A stretch of 13,539 bases of DNA from Anaerolineae bacterium (GTDB taxonomy: Bacteria; Chloroflexota; Anaerolineae; B4-G1; SLSP01): the NCBI GenBank assembly GCA_016934645.1, contig JAFGSL010000568.1, forward strand, positions 1-13,539, read 5' to 3'. Made by a program: the position numbers and the translations under genes. Shown here one piece after another: positions 1 to 7,234 of the stretch; the stretch's first letter is position 1, and each line of letters opens with the position of its first letter. The notes below the pieces were generated by a model. That model worked only from the letters and a program-made list of their open reading frames with translations. It did not search any database and was not told the DNA's origin.

Positions 1-4
1 AGAC

Positions 5-22
5 GCGGATCCGGCGATCCGC
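5..22. repeat. perfect 7-bp hairpin at left edge
   Basis: GCGGATC and GATCCGC form a perfect inverted repeat around the four-base loop CGGC. No T-tract follows on either strand inside the window, so it does not qualify as an intrinsic terminator. The 119 bases between it and the end of the AraC-type gene contain only a weak 5-bp dyad (CGGTC/GACCG around base 100) and no convincing gene. Confidence 0.4.
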
Positions 23-141
23 TCGAAGCAAAAATGGGAACTATGACGAGAATGATAAAGCCCTGGGGTATTGTTACGGATGGAAAGATGCTCGGGCCGG
101 TCTCCGACCGTGCCTGTGGTAGTTTTGTGCGGCCAGCGCGT

Positions 142-999
142 CTATTCAACGCGGCTGACCGGCAGATAGACATCCCACACACCATCGGTGGAGCGAGCAG
201 GAATTGTGCTGTAGTGTTCGACGTACCACGGAAAAACGGCGTGATAGTCGCTTTGCGGCAGCCAGGTGTGATAAGCGTAATCGAGAGTTAAAGCGAGGTC
301 ACACGCGCTTCCATGGTGGGTCACGCGCAGGTAAGTATGGGCGGGCAATGCCTTGGCAACGAGGGCGCACGCATCGACGCAGGTGCTGGAACCCACCTGA
401 GCCGCCATCGTCGCCGTGACGGTTCCATCGGCGGCGCACCACGTCCACCCGAAAAAACCTCCGTCAGTGTCCGCCAGACCGCACGCCACCGTCTCCCGAC
501 GCAGCCGTTCCCACGCAGCAGCGATGTCACTCCCCAATGTCATCACACCGATCAAGTTGAGGGCTGGGCTCTCTTCGACTGTGGGCCGCCACGGCGCACC
601 GCGTTGGAGATGGGCCAAATGTGCCTCGGTGAGGCGGGGCATGATCTGCCGATAAACGGTCTGCCGGTCTCCGGCTTGGCCTTGTTTGCGCCATTGCGTG
701 GGCTGCGTTTTCATCACCCGCTTGAAGGCACGTGAGAAGGTCTCCGGGTTGTTGAACTGGTAATCGAACGCGATGTCGATGAGCTTGCGCTCGCTACTCA
801 GCACTTCCCGCGCCGCTTCGGCGATCCGGCGGCGCATCAAGTAATCATAGGGTGTGAAATGCGTAGCCGCTTTAAACGTGCGGCAGAAGTGGTAGAGCGA
901 GTAGGAGACCGCCGCCGCCATGTCCGCCACGCCCACAGGTTCGCGCAGGTGGCTTTCGATGAAGTCCAGCGCGCGCACCATCACCGTGATGTCGTCCAT
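142..999 (-). CDS. AraC-family regulator with GyrI-like effector domain
   Basis: This is a predicted cytoplasmic DNA-binding regulator of 285 residues. The N-terminal ~105 residues form an AraC/XylS double helix-turn-helix: the first helix pair includes VADMAAAVSYSLYHFCRTFK, and the second includes the family hallmark IAFDYQFNNPETFSRAFKR (about residues 76-94). Residues ~125-285 look like a GyrI/Rob-type small-molecule binding domain ending DVYLPV, so the architecture is HTH first, ligand domain last, as in Rob and SoxS-like multidrug sensors. A GTG at 1002 directly precedes the ATG at 999. The ATG is preferred because the GAGG ribosome site, overlapping the upstream stop codon, is then about 7 bases away. 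The gene is the second of a pair with the stand-alone effector-domain gene (stop at 1009). The ligand and target genes cannot be read from the sequence. Confidence 0.9.
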   Translation of the reverse strand: MDDITVMVRALDFIESHLREPVGVADMAAAVSYSLYHFCRTFKAATHFTPYDYLMRRRIAEAAREVLSSERKLIDIAFDYQFNNPETFSRAFKRVMKTQPTQWRKQGQAGDRQTVYRQIMPRLTEAHLAHLQRGAPWRPTVEESPALNLIGVMTLGSDIAAAWERLRRETVACGLADTDGGFFGWTWCAADGTVTATMAAQVGSSTCVDACALVAKALPAHTYLRVTHHGSACDLALTLDYAYHTWLPQSDYHAVFPWYVEHYSTIPARSTDGVWDVYLPVSRVE

Positions 1000-1008
1000 C
1001 ACCGGTCC

Positions 1009-1515
1009 TCACTCTTCGAGGGGAACGTACACGTCTAGCTCGGATTCGTCGATGGCATCCGTCCCTTTGAAGCGTTCGTCATAGCGCTGGATGCTGTACG
1101 TGGTGCGGCGCTGCACGCCCAATGCCGGAAGCCACTCGTGATCAAGCTTCCACGTCCAATCGGAGACGATTTCCTGTCCAACGAGGGTAAACACAGCATA
1201 GCGGCTCGCTGGCAGCGTCTTGATGACGACTTCCGGCGGGAACTCGCCCAACACCGAGATCTCAACGCCGACGAAGACCTCAAACTCTCCGGTTTGTAAA
1301 GTTTCGGGATGGTAGATGTGGACTTCATACATCACGTGTTGGGGCACGGCGTGCGGCAAGTGCGGTTGTGCATTCTCCAGGTACGCCATCCAACGCACCC
1401 AAAGCCGCCCAATCTCATTCTCCTCGCTCCAGCCGCCGTAACTGCGGAACGGGTCACCGAAGAAGTCGAAGCCAACCAACAGCATCGCGGCTTTTTCGAC
1501 AAGATCTGCTTTCAT
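1009..1515 (-). CDS. stand-alone GyrI-like/AraC effector-binding domain protein
   Basis: This 168-residue protein has no DNA-binding part. It resembles the GyrI-like small-molecule binding superfamily (also called AraC_E_bind or the SHS2-type effector domain): an N-terminal strand and helix with IGRLWVRWMAYL, a middle part with YEVHIYHPE and FEVFVGVEIS, then the typical PASRYAVFTLVGQ strand, DWTWKLDHEWLPALG and a closing SELDVYVPL. Members bind hydrophobic or cationic compounds, inhibit gyrase or hydrolyse cyclopropane compounds; which applies here is unknown. The start is supported by GGGAGG about 9 bases before the ATG at 1515. It lies immediately upstream of, and is probably cotranscribed with, an AraC regulator that carries the same type of domain. 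The leader holds a G/C-tract palindromic element, and I saw no clear sigma70 promoter there. Confidence 0.8.
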   Translation of the reverse strand: MKADLVEKAAMLLVGFDFFGDPFRSYGGWSEENEIGRLWVRWMAYLENAQPHLPHAVPQHVMYEVHIYHPETLQTGEFEVFVGVEISVLGEFPPEVVIKTLPASRYAVFTLVGQEIVSDWTWKLDHEWLPALGVQRRTTYSIQRYDERFKGTDAIDESELDVYVPLEE

Positions 1516-1540
1516 CCTTATTGCCTCCCTGCGGAGAATT

Positions 1541-1626
1541 TCCCCCCTTTGATTTCCCCCACAGGGGGGAAGATAGCTTGCCTGGCGATTGCTCTCTCCC
1601 CCCCATTTGGGGGGATTAAGGGGGGG
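1541..1626. repeat. compact palindromic element with C- and G-tracts
   Basis: About 86 bases begin with C6-TTTGATTT-C5 and end with G6-ATTAA-G7, which are imperfect inverted copies of each other. Inside each end is a second hairpin: CCCCC-ACA-GGGGGG at 1556-1569, and a C7/G6 pair around ATTT at 1598-1614. The centre (about 1570-1597) is unstructured. Nested end hairpins and matching termini suggest a dispersed, MITE-like or REP-like element. No second copy is present in this window, so mobility is inference. It sits between the trmO terminator and the ribosome site of the 168-residue protein. Confidence 0.55.
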
Positions 1627-1654
1627 CTTTCACACTACTAGCCTACACTACTCC

Positions 1655-1690
1655 AAAATGAAAACGGCGCAAGGATCGTCCTTGCGCCGT
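1655..1690 (-). terminator. intrinsic terminator of the trmO-like gene
   Basis: A perfect 12-bp stem (ACGGCGCAAGGA pairing with TCCTTGCGCCGT, 3-base loop TCG at 1676-1678) is followed on the minus strand by TTTTCATTTT. It starts 20 bases after the TsaA-family stop codon. This is a textbook rho-independent terminator and separates that gene from the downstream GyrI-like/AraC pair. Confidence 0.92.
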
Positions 1691-1709
1691 CAGAACTCAG
1701 CTACGGACA

Positions 1710-2192
1710 TCAGCGCGCGTTCACAAACTCGGTGGCCCAGTCGAACTCGGCGGAGTCTTCGTACCACTGCGGCCAGTGCGCGCACCACTCCGGCAGTTTC
1801 ACGTCCCTGATGCGGTCCTCGCAGGGATGATACGGCTTGATATCCAGGATGGGCGAACCGTCCTCCGCATCGGTGTAGGTGATGTAGATGCGACCCTGCT
1901 CGTGATCGATGTCCGTCACGGGGACTGTCGTCAAGGCGATGGGGTTGGGCCGCACCGGGGCGCGCGTGGCGAAGATGCCCAATTTGGCCGGAGCGTGCTT
2001 GTAGGGCTGGTCGCACTCCACGATCTCGCGGTACGCGTCGTAGAGGTGCAGCCACCACAACACGTTGATGTGTCCAAACCCATCCAGGCCCTTGAGCGCC
2101 GGTCGATATTCTGGTGCAATTTCCAGGTAGAACCTATCTTCTTCCGCACGAACGTGCCCAATGGCGTTGACTGTAAACGTTGCTATATCCAT
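1710..2192 (-). CDS. trmO: TrmO/TsaA-family tRNA (t6A37) N6-methyltransferase
   Basis: This 160-residue protein belongs to the TsaA/YaeB (VirR/UPF0066) family. Characterised members use S-adenosylmethionine to N6-methylate threonylcarbamoyladenosine at position 37 of threonine tRNAs. The family signatures are present in order: LDGFGHINVLWWLH (about 36-49), the AdoMet-binding hallmark GIFATRAPVRPNPIAL (about 72-87) and DGSPILDIKPYHP (about 111-123). It lacks the C-terminal extension of the ~235-residue Escherichia coli enzyme and matches the short single-domain form. The ATG at 2192 has GGGAGG (2200-2205) 7 bases upstream. A strong terminator follows, so it is likely a single-gene unit. It is divergent from the glycoside hydrolase-like gene across a 227-base spacer. 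Some short TsaA proteins have not been tested, so substrate identity is inferred. Confidence 0.88.
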   Translation of the reverse strand: MDIATFTVNAIGHVRAEEDRFYLEIAPEYRPALKGLDGFGHINVLWWLHLYDAYREIVECDQPYKHAPAKLGIFATRAPVRPNPIALTTVPVTDIDHEQGRIYITYTDAEDGSPILDIKPYHPCEDRIRDVKLPEWCAHWPQWYEDSAEFDWATEFVNAR

Positions 2193-2340
2193 AAAATGAC
2201 CTCCCTTTGGTTTTGATAATAGGCGATCAGCGATTTGCTGATGGCTTAACGCTTTACTGTCAGTATACCTGCTGGGAGGCTATTCTTCTTGATGTAGCTT
2301 GCGCTTCTGCCGTGTGTATGATGGCTTCAACGCGCGGTCC
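2193..2340. other. divergent intergenic region between trmO and the secreted hydrolase
   Basis: This spacer separates two divergent genes. It holds the trmO ribosome site, a short dyad (ATCAGC/GCTGAT around 2226-2242) close to the trmO start, and minus-strand -10-like hexamers TATTAT (complement of 2216-2221) and TATACT, neither with a good -35 at proper spacing. No coding potential was seen. Confidence 0.4.
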
Positions 2341-2369
2341 TTGACGATTTTTGCGTTATGCGTTACAGT
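2341..2369 (+). promoter_or_regulatory. candidate sigma70-type promoter of the secreted hydrolase
   Basis: TTGACG (2341-2346) and TACAGT (2364-2369) are spaced by 17 bases and lie about 50 bases before the ATG at 2420. The -35 matches consensus at five of six positions and the -10 at four of six. Confidence 0.5.
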
Positions 2370-2419
2370 GTTCGCCTTACCGCTTCATCTATCCTGACTA
2401 ACTGTGATGCAGGAGAAAC

Positions 2420-4597
2420 ATGATAAAACGAACCGCTGTCGTTATCCTATCGACTCTGGCTTTGGCATTGGGGATGGCGTTCCTATTAACGATGACCACA
2501 TCCGTAGCTGCGCAGCCGTTGATGGACACGCTGTTGCCGCCGGTGACGAATACGGATGGACGGGCAGGCGTCAGCTACTCGTTCTATCCTGGCCCGGAGG
2601 GGCAGGATCGCTACTACTTGTCGTTGGCCGTTCAGGCCGGGTCGCACTGGGACCGCTTTGACTTCAATTGGCCGCGCCTAGAGCCGGAAGACAATGCCTG
2701 GAACTTCGGTGCATACGACACCCTGGTGAATGACTTGCACAACGCGGGCATCCAGAACATTGTCGGCATCTTCGAAATGACGCCCGAATGGGCCGCGACC
2801 GAGTGTGTGAGAGAGCCAAACACGACAGCACCTCTACAATCCGGCAACTGGTATCCACCGGCCCCTCGCCCGCTCCTCACGCCGCTGGGAGATGCGATGC
2901 CGCACACACTGTCACCGCAAACCTCCTGGAATGATGTGTGGGCGAGGACACCACCCAGCGGCTTGTATCATTCCTGGACCGTGGAGAATTTTAACGGCAA
3001 CCAGTGGGCCGAGTTCGTCTATACGGTCGTGTCCCATTACAAGAACCAAGTTAAATCCTGGGAGATGTGGAACGAGGTTGAATGGGATACCTTTTGGTGT
3101 GGAAGTGAGCAAGACTACGCCCAACTGCTCAAGGTGGGATACCAGGCGACCAAGGCGGCGTGTCCCGATTGCACCGTGCTTTATGCTGGCCTCCACTACT
3201 GGGCCGACCAAACTTACTTTGAGCGTGTGCTCGACATCATCAACGACGACCCGGACGCACCCGCTAACAATGACTTTTTCGATGTGATGTCCGTTCACCT
3301 TTACGGGCGTTCTTCCAACACCTATACGTTGGTGAACTACATCCGCGACCGGATGCTGCTATACGTGCCCGATCATCCGGTATGGCTCACCGAAACCGGC
3401 GTGCCCGTGTGGGGCGATCCCCAGGCCTACAACGACAAGTACGAGTACGCTGCCACGCAGGACGAAGCAGCCGCCTACCTGATCCAATCCTATGCCAATG
3501 CCCTGGCCTCCGGCGTCGAGCAGTATATTTACTTCCGCACCAATGATGCCGATATGGGTGAGTACTTCGGTTTGATCCGCAACGACCGTTCTGTGCGGCC
3601 CGCCTACAGTGCGTATCAGGTTGCCACAACCTATCTGATCTCGCCGACCTTCACGACCCGCGTTCCTACCGGGATCAATCTGCGCGTCACGCTGTGGGGA
3701 ACGCCGCGCGGCAAAGTCAGTGTGTTGTGGAACACCGGCCCCGTGACCTCTGTCTTCACGCTCCCTGCTACAATCCCGAACGCTACGTTGGTGAATCGTT
3801 GGGGCGCGACACAAACGCTCATGGCCACGGCCAGCGTCTATACCTTCACACTGCCGGGAGCGACCGCCGATCTGGTCTCTGACCCGGATGACTACATCAT
3901 CGGCGGCGATCCACTGATCGTGATCGAGTCGGAGACGCCCAACCGGCCGCCCACCTCGACTATACGGCAGTTGCCGCCGGTCACATACACGCCAGCCTTC
4001 ACCGTCGCCTGGGAAGGACAAGACAGTGAATCCGGCGTCTGGCTCTATGATATACAGGTGCGTGTTGGCGAAAACGGTACGTGGACACCGTGGAAGTCCT
4101 TGACTACCGCCACTTCTGCCGTCTTTACCTGCACAGACAGCAACACCTACTATTTCCGTTCCCGCGCCATCGACCGCGTGGGGAATCGCGAGGAATGGCC
4201 GATAGCGCCACAAGCCTGGACCGCGGTCAAGCTATCGAGCACGCTTCACCTCACTGTCGGGCCGTTCTTTGCCGATGAGAATCGTAACGATATCTGGGAT
4301 ATACCGGGTACGCAAACCGGCGAGGTGATTCTTACTGGGGTATCGCTCCGTTTCCTGAGTAGCCTGGGGCGCGATGTCGTCAGTCCTGTCGTCGCAGAGA
4401 CGTGGGAATTCACCACGACGGTTGTTGCTGGGGAAACCTACCGGTTGAAAATGACCGCTGCCACCACGACAACCGACTATGCCCGCACTTTGTCGTTCAT
4501 CTGGCCGTTGGGTGAAGAGGTGTATGCTGAGTCGCTGGGAACGGTGGGACTATGGCCGCTGAGACGACTCTATATGCCGTTGGTGATGCGTCGTTGA
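2420..4597 (+). CDS. secreted clan-A glycoside hydrolase-like protein with Ig/FN3-like module and YMPLV-type C-terminus
   Basis: This is a 725-residue exported protein. Residues 1-31 form a Sec signal peptide (MIKR, hydrophobic core, SVAA cleavage before Gln32). Residues ~45-405 look like a (beta/alpha)8 barrel of clan GH-A (GH39/GH5/cellulase-like). The predicted acid/base is Glu219 in SWEMWNEVEW and the nucleophile Glu325 in VWLTETGVP. Residues ~405-500 resemble the beta-sandwich that follows such barrels. Residues ~510-600 are an Ig/FN3-like module with TVAWEGQDSESGVWLYDIQV and the YYFRSRAIDRVGNREEW ending. The chain closes LYMPLVMRR, like the CAP protein at the other end of the window. 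The start is supported by AGGAG four bases before the ATG. Its substrate, probably a polysaccharide or glycoconjugate, cannot be read. Several GH-A-like proteins of this layout have no known activity. Confidence 0.85.
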   Translation: MIKRTAVVILSTLALALGMAFLLTMTTSVAAQPLMDTLLPPVTNTDGRAGVSYSFYPGPEGQDRYYLSLAVQAGSHWDRFDFNWPRLEPEDNAWNFGAYDTLVNDLHNAGIQNIVGIFEMTPEWAATECVREPNTTAPLQSGNWYPPAPRPLLTPLGDAMPHTLSPQTSWNDVWARTPPSGLYHSWTVENFNGNQWAEFVYTVVSHYKNQVKSWEMWNEVEWDTFWCGSEQDYAQLLKVGYQATKAACPDCTVLYAGLHYWADQTYFERVLDIINDDPDAPANNDFFDVMSVHLYGRSSNTYTLVNYIRDRMLLYVPDHPVWLTETGVPVWGDPQAYNDKYEYAATQDEAAAYLIQSYANALASGVEQYIYFRTNDADMGEYFGLIRNDRSVRPAYSAYQVATTYLISPTFTTRVPTGINLRVTLWGTPRGKVSVLWNTGPVTSVFTLPATIPNATLVNRWGATQTLMATASVYTFTLPGATADLVSDPDDYIIGGDPLIVIESETPNRPPTSTIRQLPPVTYTPAFTVAWEGQDSESGVWLYDIQVRVGENGTWTPWKSLTTATSAVFTCTDSNTYYFRSRAIDRVGNREEWPIAPQAWTAVKLSSTLHLTVGPFFADENRNDIWDIPGTQTGEVILTGVSLRFLSSLGRDVVSPVVAETWEFTTTVVAGETYRLKMTAATTTTDYARTLSFIWPLGEEVYAESLGTVGLWPLRRLYMPLVMRR

Positions 4598-4599
4598 GG

Positions 4600-4611
4600 T
4601 GCCAGTTGGCA
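4600..4611. repeat. small palindrome between convergent genes
   Basis: TGCCA-GT-TGGCA sits in the 30-base gap between the convergent stop codons of the hydrolase and the acyltransferase. Five As follow on the plus strand, i.e. Ts precede the stem on the minus strand. It lacks a proper T-tract in the direction of either gene, so it is at most a weak terminator. Confidence 0.3.
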
Positions 4612-4627
4612 AAAAGTGGTGATCCTT

Positions 4628-4953
4628 CTATGCCTGGGTTTCTGTCCTCGGTCGTTGTTCTGCACCTTGTAGATCCAGCCATTTCTGCCTGATCATGCTT
4701 TGCACCGGGAGTTCAAACTTACGGAATACACCATAGGCTATGGCCACAAGCAGGACGAAGTAGAGCGCAAAATATAGGGGATTGAGATAGAAATCGGCGT
4801 TCAGTAGGCCGTAACTCACGGCCAATCCAAATACGAGTTGCAGGGGGAAATGCAGTAAATAGGCTGAATAGGTAATCTCTCCCACCCACGAGATCGACCG
4901 CAGCCATGGCCCCTTATCAATTTCAATCAGCGCCAGACTGCATACTGTAAGGG
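4628..4953 (-). pseudogene. acyltransferase 3, C-terminal part (after frameshift)
   Basis: This is the C-terminal ~108 residues of an acyltransferase-3 (OafA/YrhL/NodX-like) membrane protein, in the -1 frame relative to the N-terminal part. After the shift it reads LTVCSLALIEIDKG, then the family motif ISWVGEITYSAYLLHFPLQL (the usual G-x-x-SY-x-x-YL-x-H last conserved block), one more hydrophobic segment and a charged tail ending RPRTETQA. The frame is open upstream to 5008, but the residues before the shift (MGSNRENPQRWIP) are out-of-frame noise over the N-terminal gene. Joined to the upstream frame it gives about 390 residues, the normal family length. This argues that the gene was recently one frame, or still is by frameshifting or after sequence correction. 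Alone it could not be a working enzyme. Confidence 0.75.
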
Positions 4954-5793
4954 GAAAAGGAGAAAGAACGGGAATCCAGCGCTGAGGATTTTCCCGATTG
5001 CTCCCCACTTCAGAATGAGGCTTGCGAAATCGAAAAGGTAGTAGTTGACGATAACGGCAACCCAGCAGAGAATGGCGCCGAGGTAGATCGGTTTTTTCAA
5101 TGTGTGTCGCTTCGTCGATGCGAGAAGGGTTAAATAGAACGTAAGCCCGCCGAGAAAGAACAATGTCAACCCTTCAAAGAGTCTATGATGGAAAATCCGC
5201 CAACCGACAAACGCGAGGATCGAAACCGCCAGGCAGAATCGCCAGCCTCCTTGTCCCAACAGCGCGACGACGAAAAATATCACGTATAACAAGGCCTCTA
5301 CGGACATGGTCCAGGCAGGGGCGTTGAAAGACCAGCCTTTCTCGAAGCCCCAGTGAAAAGCCAGACTCAGATTGAGGAAAAAATGATAGAGATCGTTAGA
5401 GGAATATACAAATGAAGTGCCTTCCCGGGAGGCGTACAGCAACTGCAATACGGCGACAATCAGCAATGTCACAAGATGCAGTGGGTAGAGTCTTGAGAAA
5501 CGCCGCACCCCAAATACCCAGGCACTGACCGCTTTTTTGTGAATGGATTTTCTGTAAAGCCAGAAAAAGATAAATCCTGAAAGCAAGAAAAAATACCTGG
5601 CCCCTCTGCCCCCTGCTTCGTAAGCCAGGCGCAATATCGGGTACAGAGGTTGGCTTTCTCGGACAAAATCCGGGGAGAGGACACTGCCGTTGAATGCGTA
5701 GTGCTGCCAATGCCACAAGATGACCGAAAACATCGCTAATCCACGTGACACATCCAAGGCATAGAAACGTTTCGGCCAAACATTTTGCTTCAT
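4927..5793 (-). CDS. acyltransferase 3 family membrane protein, N-terminal part (frame broken)
   Basis: This is the N-terminal ~285 residues of an integral-membrane acyltransferase-3. The family transfers acetyl or other acyl groups to sugars of surface polysaccharides, O-antigens or glycolipids. Visible signatures are YALDVSRGLAMFSVILWHWQ with the conserved His (residue 28 from the ATG), RYFFLLSGFIFFWLYRK, and PAWTMSVEALLYVIFFV (the W-x-x-S-x-E block), with about eight hydrophobic segments. The frame ends at TGA 4927 shortly after FPFFLLFPL, in the middle of the expected protein; the rest continues in the -1 frame. The start is uncertain: a TTG at 5802 lies 3 bases after AAGGA, and the ATG at 5793 lies 12 bases after it. 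The ATG is taken as more conventional. Its neighbour downstream is the convergent secreted hydrolase. Confidence 0.8.
   Translation of the reverse strand: MKQNVWPKRFYALDVSRGLAMFSVILWHWQHYAFNGSVLSPDFVRESQPLYPILRLAYEAGGRGARYFFLLSGFIFFWLYRKSIHKKAVSAWVFGVRRFSRLYPLHLVTLLIVAVLQLLYASREGTSFVYSSNDLYHFFLNLSLAFHWGFEKGWSFNAPAWTMSVEALLYVIFFVVALLGQGGWRFCLAVSILAFVGWRIFHHRLFEGLTLFFLGGLTFYLTLLASTKRHTLKKPIYLGAILCWVAVIVNYYLFDFASLILKWGAIGKILSAGFPFFLLFPLQYAVWR
4951..4957 (-). promoter_or_regulatory. candidate -1 slippery heptamer / homopolymer indel site
   Basis: On the minus strand the zero-frame codons CTT TTC CCC TTA contain T-TTC-CCC, a canonical X-XXY-YYZ heptamer. A -1 shift here fuses the two acyltransferase halves precisely (FPFFLLFP then LTVCSLAL). 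The same TTTTCCCC tract is also a likely place for a one-base deletion, either real or a sequencing error. No stimulatory pseudoknot was verified. Confidence 0.45.
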
Positions 5794-5873
5794 GAACGAC
5801 AATGTTCCTTATGCGACCACGAATTTGAGTTCCCCGTTAGCCGCAAAATGTTCCCCGGCTACGGCTGTAATCG

Positions 5874-7217
5874 TCATGGATACACGCGATTGATCATCCG
5901 CGGATACGCAATCGTCTCGCGCAGGTGATCAATACCGCAGATCCACGTGACGGTGCGCTCAACGCCCAGGCCAAAACCGCTGTGGGGGACGCTGCCGTAG
6001 AGTCGCAAATCGATGTACCACTTGAACGCCTCTTCCGGCAGGTTGTGCTCGTGAATGTGCTGGAGCAGCAGATCGGGATCGGAAATGCGCTCGCTGCCGC
6101 CAATGATCTCGCCATAACCTTCCGGCGCGAGCAAATCTACGCTCTTGCAAACCTCCGGACGGCCGGGCCACGGTTCCATGTAGAAGGCTTTCACGGCGGT
6201 GGGATAGCCGTAGACGAAGACCGGCTTGTCGAACCGTTTGGTCAGCGCGGTCTCGTGGGGGGAGCCGAAATCCATGCCCCATTCGATCTCCAGCAGTGCT
6301 TTCGCCTCTGGGTCCTCCGTCTGCTCGCGGATTTCGGCGAGCATTGCCAGCGCGTCGTCGTAGGAGATGCGCGGGAAGGGCGGTGTGATGCGCTCCAGCG
6401 CGGTCACGTCGCGGCCCAGCGATTTCAATTCCGGCGCACACTTCTTCAGCGCAGTCTGTACGATGTGCGAGACGAACTGCTCCTCGATCTCCATTACCCC
6501 GTCAAGGTCACAGAACGCGGCTTCCGGTTCCACCATCCAGAACTCGGTAAGATGGCGACGTGTCTTGGATTTTTCCGCGCGGAAGGTCGGCCCGAAGCAG
6601 TAGACGCGGTTGAAAGCGAAGATGTTGGCCTCGTTGTAGAGCTGCCCACTCTGTGCGAGATAGGCCACACCCTCGTCGAAGTACTCGGTGCCGAAGAGCG
6701 TCGTCGTCCCCTCGCAGGCTGCCGGGGTAAGGATGGGTGTATCCATGTGGATGAAACCGTTGTCGGCCAGCCACTCGTGGATGGCTGCGATCACGACGGC
6801 GCGAACGCGCAATACGGCCCACTGGCTTGGCGTGCGAATCCAGAGGTGGCGGTTATCAAGCAGGAATTCAACGCCGTGCTCTTTCAGCGCGATGGGGTAT
6901 TCGCCCTCCACTGCCTGCATCACCTCGAAGCCGGTGATGCCGATCTCGTAGCCGCCGGGAATGCCGGGTGCGCGTGGGTCGGCGCGCACCATGCCGGTGA
7001 TGATGACCGATGACTCTTGCGGGATGTGCGTCATCGCGTCGAAAAGCTCGGCGGGTAGGTCATTCTTGAAGGCGACGCACTGCGCGAAGCCGTAACCATC
7101 CCGCACCAGTAGGAACACCAGCTTGCCCTTGTGCGTGCGGTTGTAGACCCACCCACGGATGGTCACTTTCTGACCTTCATAGTCGCCAATTTGTTCTACA
7201 CGGATAACCGGAGGCAT
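5874..7217 (-). CDS. asnS: asparaginyl-tRNA synthetase
   Basis: This class IIb aminoacyl-tRNA synthetase, 447 residues from the chosen ATG, charges tRNA-Asn with asparagine in the cytoplasm. It has an N-terminal anticodon-binding OB fold (about 18-100, with VTIRGWVYNRTHKGKLVFLLVRDG). The catalytic domain has motif 2, TFRAEKSKTRRHLTEFWMVE (211-230, Asn-type rather than Asp-type), the block GYGEIIGGSER, and motif 3, SGFGLGVERTVTWICG (413-428). The frame stays open 24 codons upstream to 7289, but that stretch is made of the heptamer repeat. The ATG at 7217 is chosen because AAGGAG (complement of 7226-7231) sits 8 bases before it and conserved sequence begins there. Its presence suggests direct Asn-tRNA charging. 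It lies downstream of dedA on the same strand. Confidence 0.96.
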   Translation of the reverse strand: MPPVIRVEQIGDYEGQKVTIRGWVYNRTHKGKLVFLLVRDGYGFAQCVAFKNDLPAELFDAMTHIPQESSVIITGMVRADPRAPGIPGGYEIGITGFEVMQAVEGEYPIALKEHGVEFLLDNRHLWIRTPSQWAVLRVRAVVIAAIHEWLADNGFIHMDTPILTPAACEGTTTLFGTEYFDEGVAYLAQSGQLYNEANIFAFNRVYCFGPTFRAEKSKTRRHLTEFWMVEPEAAFCDLDGVMEIEEQFVSHIVQTALKKCAPELKSLGRDVTALERITPPFPRISYDDALAMLAEIREQTEDPEAKALLEIEWGMDFGSPHETALTKRFDKPVFVYGYPTAVKAFYMEPWPGRPEVCKSVDLLAPEGYGEIIGGSERISDPDLLLQHIHEHNLPEEAFKWYIDLRLYGSVPHSGFGLGVERTVTWICGIDHLRETIAYPRMINRVYP

Positions 7218-7234
7218 AGGACTTTCTCCTTCCT

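Noticed and set aside
142..175. The AraC-type protein ends DVYLPVSRVE, resembling the C-terminal tag of the secreted proteins.
   Set aside because: It is the normal last strand of the GyrI-like domain (the neighbouring protein ends DVYVPL), and the protein has no signal peptide.
3359..4213. Open frame of 284 codons on the minus strand.
   Set aside because: It is antisense to the secreted hydrolase, whose signal peptide, catalytic motifs and ribosome site are all in place.
4628..5802. Two independent small membrane proteins instead of one broken acyltransferase.
   Set aside because: The conserved family blocks are split between the two frames and join in the right order and length; the second frame has no plausible start of its own.
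5925..7013. Long open frame of 362 codons on the plus strand.
   Set aside because: It is antisense to asnS, whose protein is clearly conserved; the product has no recognisable domain and arises from codon bias.
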